From positions 52,290 through 116,289 of the forward strand of contig NZ_JAUSTK010000015.1 of assembly GCF_030812855.1 (NCBI RefSeq): 64,000 nucleotides of DNA, given 5' to 3'. Positions 19,175-28,248 of this stretch are shown in pieces. The position numbers were made by a program, and so were the translations under genes. Every line of letters begins with the position of its first letter. Position 1 is the first letter of the stretch. The notes under the pieces are model-generated. The model worked only from the letters and a program-made list of their open reading frames with translations, did not search any database and had not been told where the DNA came from. The stretch comes from Paenibacillus wynnii (GTDB lineage: Bacteria > Bacillota > Bacilli > Paenibacillales > Paenibacillaceae).

Positions 19175-20327
19175 ACGTAAATTATGTGTTGTTACTGGGA
19201 CTAGAGCGGAATATGGGTTACTGTATGGTCTTTTAAAAGAGATTGAACAGGACCCCACCTTTCAACTGCAGCTTATTGCTACTTGTATGCATTTGTCACC
19301 TGAATTCGGCATGACTGCTCAGGTCATCGAATCCGACGGTTTTTCCATTCAGGCTAAAGTAGAAATGCTCCTGTCCAGTGATACTCCGGTAGGTGTTGCC
19401 AAATCAATAGGCTTAGGTGTCATTGGATTTGCCGACGCCTTCGACCATTTACGGCCGGATCTGGTTATTTTGTTCGGAGATCGTTATGAAATACTAGCTG
19501 CAGCCCAAGCCGCACTAGTTGCTAAAATCCCGATTGCCCACATCGGTGGCGGTGATTCGACAGAGGGTGCATTTGACGAATCTATCCGCCATAGCTTAAC
19601 TAAAATGTCGCATATTCATTTTGTAAGTCATGCTGGCTCTGCGGCAAGAGTGCGCCAAATGGGTGAAAATCCAAACTTCATTTTCACGGTCGGAAGTCCA
19701 GGGATAGATCAAATTAAAAGCTTAAAGCTGTTAACCCCTGACGAGCTTCAGCAAAGTCTCGACTTCGAGTGGAGGGCTAGGAACATCCTGGTAACGTTTC
19801 ATCCGGTAACGATGGAGGAGTTCTCGTCCACGCTGCAATTCAATGAGCTTTTACAGGCATTAGACCGTTTGGGACCTGAGCTTGGGATTTTGTTTACAAA
19901 GCCTAATTCCGATCCGGAAGGACGTCGACTGGCACAGATGACAGATGATTACGTCAACACACATCCCAATGCGAAGGCATATACTTCATTAGGCCAGCTT
20001 CGATATTTGAGTGCCATTTCTATCGTTGATGCCGTAGTCGGCAATTCCTCAAGCGGGTTATATGAAGCTCCGTCCTTCCATAAACCCAGTGTAAATATCG
20101 GAGACCGTCAAAAAGGTAGAATATCCGCTACCTCTGTAATCCAATGCGCCGCTCAAGCGGACGACATTACAAAAGCTATCTTGAGGGCATTTGAATTAGA
20201 CTGTTCTGAAACGACTAATCCTTACGGTTCTGGCGACAGCTGCAAAAAAATCGTAGCGCAACTGAAGCAAATATCAAACTACAGAACATTGCTAAAAAAA
20301 CATTTTTTCGAGGTGGATACAAAATGA
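19167..20327 (+). CDS. legG: NDP-diacetylbacillosamine-type 2-epimerase (hydrolysing), LegG/NeuC family
   Basis: Removes the nucleotide and inverts C2 to give the free 6-deoxy-mannosamine-type sugar used by the nonulosonate synthase. NeuC-family motifs are VTGTRAEYGLLYGLL at the N-terminus, ILFGDRYEILAAAQAAL, HIGGGDSTEGAFDESIRH, and the C-terminal VVGNSSSGLYEAPSF with NIGDRQKGR. Length 386 is normal. An N-acetyltransferase (LegH) is normally needed between LegC and this step, and none is encoded in this operon. The gene overlaps legC and legI. Confidence 0.9.
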   Translation: MSERKLCVVTGTRAEYGLLYGLLKEIEQDPTFQLQLIATCMHLSPEFGMTAQVIESDGFSIQAKVEMLLSSDTPVGVAKSIGLGVIGFADAFDHLRPDLVILFGDRYEILAAAQAALVAKIPIAHIGGGDSTEGAFDESIRHSLTKMSHIHFVSHAGSAARVRQMGENPNFIFTVGSPGIDQIKSLKLLTPDELQQSLDFEWRARNILVTFHPVTMEEFSSTLQFNELLQALDRLGPELGILFTKPNSDPEGRRLAQMTDDYVNTHPNAKAYTSLGQLRYLSAISIVDAVVGNSSSGLYEAPSFHKPSVNIGDRQKGRISATSVIQCAAQADDITKAILRAFELDCSETTNPYGSGDSCKKIVAQLKQISNYRTLLKKHFFEVDTK

Positions 20328-21403
20328 CACCGTTGGACCGCGTCTATGTCATTGCAGAAGCTGGAGTAAATCATAATGGCTCCCTGTCCTTAGCCAAACA
20401 ACTGATTGACGCCGCCGCGGAATCGGGGGCCGATGCTGTAAAGTTCCAATCCTTCAAAGCAGAGCAATTAGTAACTGCCTATGCACCCAAAGCTGATTAT
20501 CAAAATAAACGGACAAGGGAGTCTGAGTCCCAACTGGCAATGTTGAAGCGTTTGGAGCTCGATGTGAAAGCCACTTCAGAACTAGCAGCCCATGCAAAAA
20601 CAAAAAAGATCGATTTTTTTTCATCGCTTTTTGATCTGGAAAGTGTCGAATTGGCTTTACGCCTGGATTTCCCATGGATGAAAATTCCATCAGGGGAAAT
20701 TACTAATGCCCCCCTGCTGCTGCAAGCCTCCCGTACAGGAAAGCCGGTTATTCTTTCAACTGGAATGTCCAATCTCGGAGATATCGAGAAGGCACTCGGA
20801 GTATTGGCTTTCGGTTATCTTCATATGGAGTCCCCCCCCTCTCTGGCCGCTTTTGAACAGGCTTATTCTTCAAACACAGGTCAAAGGATTTTACAAGAGA
20901 ACGTACGGCTGCTACACTGTACTACCGAATACCCTGCCCCTTTCGGGGAAGTCCATCTTCGTGCGATAGATGTTATGCGAGAGGCTTTTTCGCTGCCCGT
21001 TGGTTACTCGGATCATACGACTGGGATTGCGGTTTCAATTGCCGCCGCTGCGCGAGGTGCAGTAATACTGGAGAAACACTTTACTCTAGACCGGACTCTA
21101 CAAGGACCAGACCACGCTGCTTCTGTGGAGCCCTGTGAGCTTAAACTCATGATTACTTCGATTCGTGAAGTGGAAGAAGCATTAGGTTCAAAGATCAAAA
21201 CCACAACACCCTCTGAGGGTCGTAATAAATCTATAGCTAGAAAAAGCCTGATAGCTTCCGTTGATATAGCTGCTGGAACGCTTTTCACAGAGGTTAATTT
21301 GACATGCAAGCGTCCGGGTATAGGCATCTCCCCTTTTTATCTCTGGGATTGGCTGGGCAAGCCTGCGGAGAGAGACTACCGCAAAGACGATGTGATTGAA
21401 TAA
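20324..21403 (+). CDS. legI: N,N'-diacetyllegionaminate (nonulosonate) synthase, LegI/NeuB family
   Basis: Condenses the six-carbon amino sugar with phosphoenolpyruvate to form the nine-carbon acid. The TIM-barrel domain (1-280) has AEAGVNHNGSLSLAKQLIDA, KIPSGEITNAPLL, LHCTTEYPAP and GYSDHTTGIAVS with metal and PEP ligands. The C-terminal antifreeze-like SAF domain carries SLIASVDIAAGT and KRPGIGISP. Length 359 fits. Sequence alone does not fully separate legionaminate from pseudaminate synthases, but the LegB, LegC and LegG neighbours favour legionaminate. It overlaps the next start by one base. Confidence 0.91.
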   Translation: MTPLDRVYVIAEAGVNHNGSLSLAKQLIDAAAESGADAVKFQSFKAEQLVTAYAPKADYQNKRTRESESQLAMLKRLELDVKATSELAAHAKTKKIDFFSSLFDLESVELALRLDFPWMKIPSGEITNAPLLLQASRTGKPVILSTGMSNLGDIEKALGVLAFGYLHMESPPSLAAFEQAYSSNTGQRILQENVRLLHCTTEYPAPFGEVHLRAIDVMREAFSLPVGYSDHTTGIAVSIAAAARGAVILEKHFTLDRTLQGPDHAASVEPCELKLMITSIREVEEALGSKIKTTTPSEGRNKSIARKSLIASVDIAAGTLFTEVNLTCKRPGIGISPFYLWDWLGKPAERDYRKDDVIE

Positions 21404-22458
21404 TGGACATGAACCCATGGAAAAAACTTATGACCCCACCGAAAGCCACCATTCAAGAGACCCTTGCCATTATAGAGTCCGGTTCATCTCAAATTGCTCT
21501 AGTGGTCAATGAACAGAATCGGTTACTAGGCATAGTCACTGATGGAGATATTCGGCGCGCGTTACTTAAAAATATCTCTCTTCAAGAGACCATTGATCAA
21601 ATCATGAATGTTCAACCGATAACCATTCTGTCAACCATGCACTCGGATCAAGCGTTGCAATTAATGAAACGGAACCGGGTGCGTCATATACCTGTTGTGG
21701 ACGAAAATTCGGAAATTCAAGGCATTTACTACCTCGAAGAATTAGTAAAACCATCGTTGAAGGATAATTGGGTTGTGTTGATGGCAGGAGGACTAGGTAG
21801 ACGTTTAGGGGATTTAACATTAAATTGCCCTAAACCTCTTATTAAAGTGGGTGCCAAACCCATTCTTGAAACCATCATTCAGCAGTTCATTGAGCATGGC
21901 TTTCATCGGTTTTACTTTATAGTCAATTATAAAGCTGAGATGATTATTGATTATTTTGGTGACGGTAGTAAATGGGGAGTCGAGATACGGTATATTCATG
22001 AAAGCAAAAGAATGGGTACCGCCGGAGGTCTGAAACTGATTACGGAGAAACTTACTCAGCCTATAATCGTCATGAATGGCGATCTGTTAACCAAGGTAAA
22101 TTTCTGTCAGTTGGTACAATTTCATTCAGAACTTCAGATGCAGGCAACCCTGTGCGTGAGACCCTATGAGCTGCAGATTCCATACGGTGTCGTCAGGGTT
22201 AATGAGCATCGGCTGGTGGATATTATCGAAAAACCGCTGCATCAGTTTTTCGTTAGCGCAGGTATTTACGTACTGGAGCCGGACGTGATGAATTATCTTC
22301 CTGATGACAGTTTCTTTGATATGCCAGAATTATTCCAACAATTAATTGAAACAGAACAAGAAATTGCTGTGTTCCCCATCCGGGAATACTGGATAGATGT
22401 AGGGAAACTGGAGGATTTACAGCGAGCTGATGAGGAATATTTCAAGGTGTTTGTATGA
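21403..22458 (+). CDS. CBS-domain nucleotidyltransferase, PtmE-like
   Basis: Two CBS domains (about 1-115; LVVNEQNRLLGIVTDGDIRR and HIPVVDENSEIQGIYY) precede a sugar-1-phosphate nucleotidyltransferase domain (about 120-351; LMAGGLGRRLGDLT, CPKPLIKVGAKPILE, VMNGDLL, EYWIDVGKLED). This combination matches PtmE of Campylobacter, which makes GDP-glucosamine for CMP-legionaminic acid. If the function is shared, this operon uses GDP-linked rather than UDP-linked intermediates. The CBS pair suggests nucleotide-dependent control. The specificity is inferred from context. Confidence 0.82.
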   Translation: MDMNPWKKLMTPPKATIQETLAIIESGSSQIALVVNEQNRLLGIVTDGDIRRALLKNISLQETIDQIMNVQPITILSTMHSDQALQLMKRNRVRHIPVVDENSEIQGIYYLEELVKPSLKDNWVVLMAGGLGRRLGDLTLNCPKPLIKVGAKPILETIIQQFIEHGFHRFYFIVNYKAEMIIDYFGDGSKWGVEIRYIHESKRMGTAGGLKLITEKLTQPIIVMNGDLLTKVNFCQLVQFHSELQMQATLCVRPYELQIPYGVVRVNEHRLVDIIEKPLHQFFVSAGIYVLEPDVMNYLPDDSFFDMPELFQQLIETEQEIAVFPIREYWIDVGKLEDLQRADEEYFKVFV

Positions 22459-23366
22459 AGGCGTTGGTAATCGGCTGCGGATCAATAGGCTCCAGGCATG
22501 CAGATTGGCTCTCTGATTTAGGCTGCCAAGTATCGGTTGTCAGCGGTCGCGATCAAGTTCCGTATCCTGTATATCCGTCTATTGAAGCTGCGTGCCAAGG
22601 CGGACCCTACGATTACACCGTCATTGCCACATCTACGTCTGATCATTACATGTCCGTAAATACGCTGGCCTTACACGAATTTAACGGAATTCTTTTAGTA
22701 GAGAAACCTTTATTCCATACTGTAAAATCGTTGCCGGAGCATGCTTTTCAGTCGGTTTTTGTCGCCTACAATCTTCGCTTCCATCCCATCGTCCTAAAGC
22801 TTCGTGAATTGCTGGAAAATGAAAAGGTGTTGTCGGTTCAGGTTTATGTGGGGCAGTACTTGCCCGAATGGCGTCCGCTGAACGATTACCGCCAGAGCTA
22901 CTCGGCAAGCAAATTCGCCGGTGGGGGCGTGTTGCGGGATTTAAGCCATGAACTGGATTATATAACCTGGATTCTGGGTGGCTGGAAAAGTACCGTTGCG
23001 GTAGGTGGCCACTACAGTAGGCTGGAAATAGACAGTGACGATGTGTTCGGAATTATGCTGCAAACCGATCATTGTCCGGTCGTTAATATTCAACTCAACT
23101 ACCTGGATCGGAAGTCGCGGAGAGAACTCATTATCAATACCAATAATGCGACAATAAAAGCAGATCTCATTCTAAATACCCTTGAAATGAATAAGGACAT
23201 TTACAGCTTTGAGATGGAGCGCGATTATACGTATCGGACCTTACATCGTTCGCTGCTGCAGGGTAAACATGATGTGGCTTGCACGGCTAAGGAAGGCTTG
23301 GATGTGCTCCATTTGATAGAGGCCGTTGAAATGTCCGCACAGCGGAAGGTGTGGGTGGATCGATGA
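22455..23366 (+). CDS. Gfo/Idh/MocA-family oxidoreductase
   Basis: NAD(P)-dependent sugar oxidoreductase of 303 residues. The dinucleotide motif VIGCGSIGSRH opens the protein, and the family EKP signature appears as LLVEKPLF near residue 80. In Campylobacter jejuni, as I recall the gene order, a protein of unknown or accessory role (PtmF) sits at this place between ptmE and the CMP-sugar synthetase, so this gene may take its part in amino-sugar supply. No specific substrate can be assigned. It overlaps both neighbours. Confidence 0.82.
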   Translation: MKALVIGCGSIGSRHADWLSDLGCQVSVVSGRDQVPYPVYPSIEAACQGGPYDYTVIATSTSDHYMSVNTLALHEFNGILLVEKPLFHTVKSLPEHAFQSVFVAYNLRFHPIVLKLRELLENEKVLSVQVYVGQYLPEWRPLNDYRQSYSASKFAGGGVLRDLSHELDYITWILGGWKSTVAVGGHYSRLEIDSDDVFGIMLQTDHCPVVNIQLNYLDRKSRRELIINTNNATIKADLILNTLEMNKDIYSFEMERDYTYRTLHRSLLQGKHDVACTAKEGLDVLHLIEAVEMSAQRKVWVDR

Positions 23367-24070
23367 AACGATTATGTACGATTTGCGCCAGAGGTCATTC
23401 TAAGGGAGTTCTGAATAAGAATATCCGTGTAATAGGGGATAAACCTCTTTTAGCCTATAGTATTATTCAGGCGAAGGCCTCAGGCATGTTCGACTGTATC
23501 GCAGTAAGCAGTGACTCTTCTGAGATTCTGGATACCGGCCTGCGCTGGGGAGCAGATATTTCCATTAACCGCCCCCCTGCTCTATCCTCGGACAACGCTC
23601 CCAAAATCCCTGCCATCCGGCATTGCTTAGAAATTGCTGAACAGACAACCAACATCAAGTTTGATGTCATTGCAGATTTAGATGTTACATCTCCTTTACG
23701 GGAAGCGCAGGATATTCAAGGCGCAATCCGGCTGTTGATAGATCATCAGGCTCCCAATGTAATCACGGGTACCCCCTCTCGCCGATCTCCTTATTTCAAT
23801 ATGGTGGAGGTTCACGAAAACGGTGAAGTGCAAGTATGCAAGCCGCTAGATCGTCCATTCGTCCGCCGGCAGGATACCCCCCTCTGCTTCGATCTTAACG
23901 CTTCCGTTTATGTATGGAGGCGTGACTGCCTGCTTGATAGCGACAGTCTTTTCCACCCACAAACCCTCCTATATACGATGCCCATGGAACGATCTATCGA
24001 TATTGATTCAGAATTTGACCTGGAATTGGTTTCTTTGCTCTTGGCGAAAACGGGTGAAAAGCATGGTTAA
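23363..24070 (+). CDS. legF: CMP-legionaminic acid synthetase, LegF/NeuA family
   Basis: Activates the nonulosonic acid with CTP, giving the CMP-sugar donor. The NeuA-type motif appears as CTICARGHSKGVLNKNIR at the N-terminus, followed by PLLAYSIIQAK, the metal aspartates in IADLDVTSPLRE, and IDIDSEFDLEL near the C-terminus. ATG 23363 overlaps the upstream stop (ATGA); a GTG 12 bases earlier is less likely. About 235 residues. It completes a chain from nucleotide sugar to CMP-donor for the Maf-type transferase downstream. Confidence 0.9.
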   Translation: MKRLCTICARGHSKGVLNKNIRVIGDKPLLAYSIIQAKASGMFDCIAVSSDSSEILDTGLRWGADISINRPPALSSDNAPKIPAIRHCLEIAEQTTNIKFDVIADLDVTSPLREAQDIQGAIRLLIDHQAPNVITGTPSRRSPYFNMVEVHENGEVQVCKPLDRPFVRRQDTPLCFDLNASVYVWRRDCLLDSDSLFHPQTLLYTMPMERSIDIDSEFDLELVSLLLAKTGEKHG

Positions 24071-24893
24071 CCACCACCCCTTTACAGATAAGTTTAGTTT
24101 ACATGGAAAAACGGCTATCGTTACCGGTGGTGTCGGAATTCTCGGCAGACGCTTCTGCAGTGGCCTGGCTGAGTTTGGTGCCCAAGTGGCCGTTGTCGAT
24201 CTGGATGAGCAGGCAGTTTCCGGTTTTGCCGCAGAGCTACAGAAGATGTATGGTGTTAAAGCATTAGGGGTTGGTTGTGATGTGTCTTCCCTTACGCAGG
24301 TTCAAACCATGATTCGTAAAGTGGTTGACGGTCTGGGCGGGGTGCATATTCTACACAATAATGCTGCGAGTAAATCGGAGAATTTGGAAGCATTCTTTGC
24401 TCCCTTTGAAGACTATTCGTTAGAGCAATGGAGAGAAATTATGGCTGTGAATTTGGATGGTATGTTCCTGGTTGCACAGGCTGCTGGCAAGCAAATGATT
24501 GCCCAGGGAAGTGGCGGTAGCATAATTCAAACCTCCTCGATTTACGGAATTGTCGGTCCCGATCAACGAATATATGAAGGGTCTAAATACATGGGGCGGC
24601 CAATTAACACACCGGCAGTTTATTCTGCTTCCAAAGCTGCCATTATTGGGTTGACCCGACATTTATCAGCTTATTGGGCCCATTATGGAATTCGGGTCAA
24701 CAATTTGATACCTGGAGGGAATGAAAGCGGCCAAAATGACCAGTTTATAACCCGTTATTCAGCCCGTGTACCGATGGGCAGGATGGGTCAGCCGGATGAA
24801 ATGGTCGGAGCTCTGATTTACTTGGCCTCCGATGCATCCAGTTATGTCACGGGACAAAGTCTGATCATTGATGGAGGTCTTAGTGTATGGTGA
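24063..24893 (+). CDS. Short-chain dehydrogenase, PtmA-like
   Basis: Classical SDR of 276 residues. TGGVGILGRRF is the dinucleotide site, NNAAS follows strand 4, the catalytic serine is in IIQTSSIYG and the YxxxK pair is in YSASKAAIIGL. It ends in GQSLIIDGGLSVW. The start at 24063 lies inside the legF stop region. A PtmA-like SDR accompanies the legionaminic acid genes of Campylobacter, where it takes part in supplying the amino sugar. The same role here is inferred from context. Confidence 0.85.
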   Translation: MVNHHPFTDKFSLHGKTAIVTGGVGILGRRFCSGLAEFGAQVAVVDLDEQAVSGFAAELQKMYGVKALGVGCDVSSLTQVQTMIRKVVDGLGGVHILHNNAASKSENLEAFFAPFEDYSLEQWREIMAVNLDGMFLVAQAAGKQMIAQGSGGSIIQTSSIYGIVGPDQRIYEGSKYMGRPINTPAVYSASKAAIIGLTRHLSAYWAHYGIRVNNLIPGGNESGQNDQFITRYSARVPMGRMGQPDEMVGALIYLASDASSYVTGQSLIIDGGLSVW

Positions 24894-25210
24894 ATTATTC
24901 AGTTGAATTGGAGCAAAGGTTACTTCGAGCGTTAGAACGATCTATGGAGAATAATGCAAATAACGTAGAACGGGAAAGCAGATTTAGGGATTTAAGAGAA
25001 ATGAAACGGCTGACGAAAGAGATGCTGCTGGCGTCTGAATCTCTTCGGGCAATGTTCTGGACTAAAGAGGAGTTGGAGGAGTTGCAGTATGTAAAGGACT
25101 TCTATGAGTACCGAATCCAGAACATGATTCGCTGCACCTTAGCTAACCTGGAATGGTATGGTCAAGAGGGATGGAAGGACTTTAAAGGAGAAGGGGGCGA
25201 TTCCATATGA
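24887..25210 (+). CDS. Small helical protein of unknown function (107 aa)
   Basis: A charged, probably all-helical protein with no signal peptide or membrane segment. Long amphipathic stretches such as ELEQRLLRALERSMENN and LREMKRLTKEMLLASESL look like coiled coil. It is translated from an ATG nine bases after GGAGG and overlaps the SDR gene by seven bases and the next gene by four, so it is a real part of the operon. I do not recognise the family. Its place just before the Maf-type transferase suggests an adaptor or chaperone for the glycosylation target. Confidence 0.75.
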   Translation: MVNYSVELEQRLLRALERSMENNANNVERESRFRDLREMKRLTKEMLLASESLRAMFWTKEELEELQYVKDFYEYRIQNMIRCTLANLEWYGQEGWKDFKGEGGDSI

Positions 25211-25542
25211 TCAACCACTTCTGGTCTGAACCCTCTTGGGAGCCATGGATACAAGCACTGAAGAAAGCTTCAACTGCTTGGCGGCAAGGAGATGATCTAG
25301 TGGGGTTAGCCTCTTTGCAAATCGCTCTATCACAGTTGGAACAATGGTCTGACATTCAATTGGATCAAAAAGACGCGGGCAACGGAAATGAGATTACCAT
25401 TTTCTTATCCATACTGCGTGATTTACATCAACATCTGTTGAATACCGATGTAATTGCCATAACAGACTTAATTGAATCGAAGATCCTCCCTTTCTATGGG
25501 GATATGAAGAATAGGGTGAATCCAATTGAATCCACAATTTGA
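25207..25542 (+). CDS. Small helical protein, possibly chaperone-like (111 aa)
   Basis: Helix-rich and tryptophan-containing near the N-terminus (FWSEPSWEPWIQALKKAS), with a C-terminal pattern VIAITDLIESKILPFYGD. That pattern reminds me of small proteins next to Maf genes in Gram-positive flagellar loci, but this is a memory-based resemblance only. It is coupled to both neighbours, overlapping the next gene by 17 bases, and preceded by AAAGGAGAAGGGGG. No signal peptide. Function unknown. Confidence 0.72.
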   Translation: MINHFWSEPSWEPWIQALKKASTAWRQGDDLVGLASLQIALSQLEQWSDIQLDQKDAGNGNEITIFLSILRDLHQHLLNTDVIAITDLIESKILPFYGDMKNRVNPIESTI

Positions 25543-27424
25543 AAATAACATACGATTTTTATCTCCAAATCTAAGAACCACGCTGCTGAATATAACGGAA
25601 GATGAGCTTTGGGGAAAAATAAAGCTGGAGCATTCCACGGATGGAAATCCGATATTCCATTGGGCCGAACACGATAAAAGCTATCAATTAACCAGTATGA
25701 ATCCAGTTAAAGAGGCTGAAGAGTGGTGCGGGCAATTACAGCTTGAACAAGCAGGTTGCCTAATGGTTTATGGCTGCGGGTCGGGATATGCCTTATTGGA
25801 GCTGTTTAAACGAAAGCAAACGAATACGATTGTGATGGTGTTCGAGCAAAATATTTATATTTTTGCCGCAATGCTGCATTACTTTGATTTTGAACCGTTG
25901 TTTGCAACGCAAAAGTTCACATTTTTCATCGGAAATACTGAGGATTTCAGCGCTGAATTTGATCGTTTGTTATGGACGGACGTGTTTTTATATTGCACAG
26001 CTCCTTCGGTTGCCTTTACGCCAATTGCACAAAGGCAAATGAAACAAGAGTATTTGAATATACACAAATACATTTTCGAAACGATGAGCTTGAATATCTT
26101 TTATATCGGTAACGACCATAATGATTCATTATTAGGGTTTCATAATTTGATTGCCAATGCACTGGAAGTCGTCCGAAACCCTTATTTAAGCAGCGTAACG
26201 AATAAGTATATCAATGTTCCCGCCTTTATTATCTCCAATGGCCCGTCACTCGACAATAATATCGCGGATTTAAAAAAAATCCAGGGCAAAGGATTAATCC
26301 TCAGTACAGAGTCGGCCACCCTCCCTCTTATGAAACAGGAAATTATACCCGATGCCATTTGTATTATCGAACGCACTCCACTCTCCTATGAATATCACTT
26401 TGAAAATCGTTCATATTCTGATCAGATTGCCTTATTATCCTTGGCTGTCATAGACAAACGTATATTTCCTGCATTTCCCGGCCCGGGTGTCCCCATATTC
26501 CGAAATACGGAAACTATAAATAATTGGTTCAATTACTGGCTAGGAGACGGTATAGGAATTAACGCAGGTGCCAGCACCTCACATTTAGCTTTTCAAGTGG
26601 CTGTGGAATTGGGGGCAAACCCTATTATTCTTGTCGGGCAGGACTTTGCTTTCGGTCCAGGCGGGGTTACTCACAGTAAAGATGCGATTTATTTAGATGA
26701 AAAAGGGAAAGCATCAGGGGATCGCATAAAAGCCATGAAAGTGGTTCAAGTGGAGAGCAATGAGGGGACGATGATCCCTTCCAACCGGCTCTGGGCTGAT
26801 TTCAAGCAAGGTATGGAGCAAAAAATAGCTGCAGTACCCACCATTACTGTGATCAATGCAACTGAAGGCGGAGCCAAAATTCAAGGAACGACATATATGC
26901 CCCTGTCGGAAGCGATCCAGCAATACTGCACACAGCCGCTCGAACGCCGGATCAATGAATGGCTCCTCCAAGCAAATGAGGGCATTGATATACAAGAAAG
27001 ACTTCAAAGGCTAACCCTTTTTATCGCAGAGATTGAAACATATACCCATATTTTTCGCCGATTGTGCCAAGAAACACTAAAGCGAATCGTTATTTGTAAA
27101 GAGATGATAGAGTTGTCTCAAAGGGAGACTGAAACTGATCAAATTGAAATAATGGAGCAGCAGTACGATAAAAATTTTAATCTGATTCATGAAATCATAA
27201 AGGATAACATAGTATTATGTTTTGTTCAGCAGGTTCTGGTCGGTGGATTCCATCAAATGAATCAACTTGGTTTAATTGACTCCAAAGTAAAAACCGAAAA
27301 AGTGTTTCAAATCCACCTTGACCTGTTCCACAACATTAGTCTGATCTGTCAAAGCATGGTCGTCAATTTTGAGATGGCGGCTGAAAGATTGACTTCCGAA
27401 TGGAATAAGGGGTTGAAAGAATGA
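25526..27424 (+). CDS. Maf-type (DUF115) glycosyltransferase
   Basis: A 632-residue member of the motility-associated-factor family, which transfers nonulosonic acids from CMP-donors to Ser/Thr of flagellins. Landmarks are an N-terminal Rossmann region with VYGCGSGYALLELF, the family hallmark IISNGPSLDNN near residue 240, and a second signature LVGQDFAFGPGG near 370. The C-terminal 150 residues are helical. A TTG at 25526 follows AGGGTGA by seven bases. With the CMP-legionaminate genes directly upstream, it is the likely transferase of this sugar. Unlike typical maf genes it is not in a flagellar locus, so the acceptor is open. Confidence 0.85.
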   Translation: MNPQFENNIRFLSPNLRTTLLNITEDELWGKIKLEHSTDGNPIFHWAEHDKSYQLTSMNPVKEAEEWCGQLQLEQAGCLMVYGCGSGYALLELFKRKQTNTIVMVFEQNIYIFAAMLHYFDFEPLFATQKFTFFIGNTEDFSAEFDRLLWTDVFLYCTAPSVAFTPIAQRQMKQEYLNIHKYIFETMSLNIFYIGNDHNDSLLGFHNLIANALEVVRNPYLSSVTNKYINVPAFIISNGPSLDNNIADLKKIQGKGLILSTESATLPLMKQEIIPDAICIIERTPLSYEYHFENRSYSDQIALLSLAVIDKRIFPAFPGPGVPIFRNTETINNWFNYWLGDGIGINAGASTSHLAFQVAVELGANPIILVGQDFAFGPGGVTHSKDAIYLDEKGKASGDRIKAMKVVQVESNEGTMIPSNRLWADFKQGMEQKIAAVPTITVINATEGGAKIQGTTYMPLSEAIQQYCTQPLERRINEWLLQANEGIDIQERLQRLTLFIAEIETYTHIFRRLCQETLKRIVICKEMIELSQRETETDQIEIMEQQYDKNFNLIHEIIKDNIVLCFVQQVLVGGFHQMNQLGLIDSKVKTEKVFQIHLDLFHNISLICQSMVVNFEMAAERLTSEWNKGLKE

Positions 27425-28248
27425 CTCAAATAGAGGAATTAGAGAGGGCATTGAACAAATTGGATACTGACCCGTTCAATCCGGCACTACTTCTGAAGGT
27501 TGGAACTCTACTCTATCACATGAAAGACTTGACTATGGCGCGTAAATTTATGGATAGAGCTCATCAATTAGATCACAAAGAGGAAGAGTTATTACAGAAA
27601 ATGGCCTTGGATATGTATCGTAGCCGTCAATGGGAGGCTGCAGCATTTTTGCTTAAAACCATCAATAAATTCAAACCAGATAATGAATCCATCAGACACT
27701 GGCTGGGAGATTGCCATTTTATGCTCAGCCGTTATGATCAAGCTCTGCATATGTATACCGAGGAGTGGAACGATCTGCGTACGCCCCTCTTCCCTTCGAC
27801 TGCTCGAGCATTGCAGCAGGAACAAAGGCTGGAACTAGCGGTTTGGCAGGCACTTTGTCAGTACCGCATCCGTTCTTTGGACTCATCAAGCGTTCTGGTC
27901 GTCTCAAACAGCAGCGGAAAAATAATGAGAAAGCTTTTGAACTGGGGGGCCTCTGCCTCACTGATTACCATAATTACTGATGGAAGACTTTGGGGAACAC
28001 ACCCCTTTTTATATGAAAATAACCGTTTCGATTTGATTATCACAGAGACATTCTCAGGCCAGAATGATGCAACGGATATCCAACAGCAGTTGGCTGTTTC
28101 GAATAGCTTACGAACGGACTCCGGGCTGCTGATTCATATTCATTATGGTGAAGAGTTGCAGCCCGATCAGGAGGATCCGACGGACACCTTCCCTTTTACC
28201 GTCACTTGCATCGTACGAAATGTCAAACAGGGGGTTTCTCAAAAGTAG
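27421..28248 (+). CDS. TPR protein with methyltransferase-like C-terminus
   Basis: A 275-residue protein. The first ~130 residues form three or so tetratricopeptide repeats (PALLKVGTLLYHMKDLTMAR, ALDMYRSRQWEAAAFLL, HWLGDCHFMLSRYDQALH). The C-terminal half looks like a degenerate class I methyltransferase or Rossmann domain: SVLVVSNSSGK stands where a GxGxG loop would be and NNRFDLIITETF resembles motif IV. It ends the first island operon and overlaps maf by four bases. A TPR platform next to a glycosyltransferase suggests substrate binding, but no function is established. Confidence 0.75.
   Translation: MTQIEELERALNKLDTDPFNPALLLKVGTLLYHMKDLTMARKFMDRAHQLDHKEEELLQKMALDMYRSRQWEAAAFLLKTINKFKPDNESIRHWLGDCHFMLSRYDQALHMYTEEWNDLRTPLFPSTARALQQEQRLELAVWQALCQYRIRSLDSSSVLVVSNSSGKIMRKLLNWGASASLITIITDGRLWGTHPFLYENNRFDLIITETFSGQNDATDIQQQLAVSNSLRTDSGLLIHIHYGEELQPDQEDPTDTFPFTVTCIVRNVKQGVSQK

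Noticed and set aside
16986..24893. Pseudaminic acid pathway
   Set aside because: The dehydratase, aminotransferase and epimerase match LegB, LegC and LegG; no PseB, PseC, PseG or PseH type gene is present.
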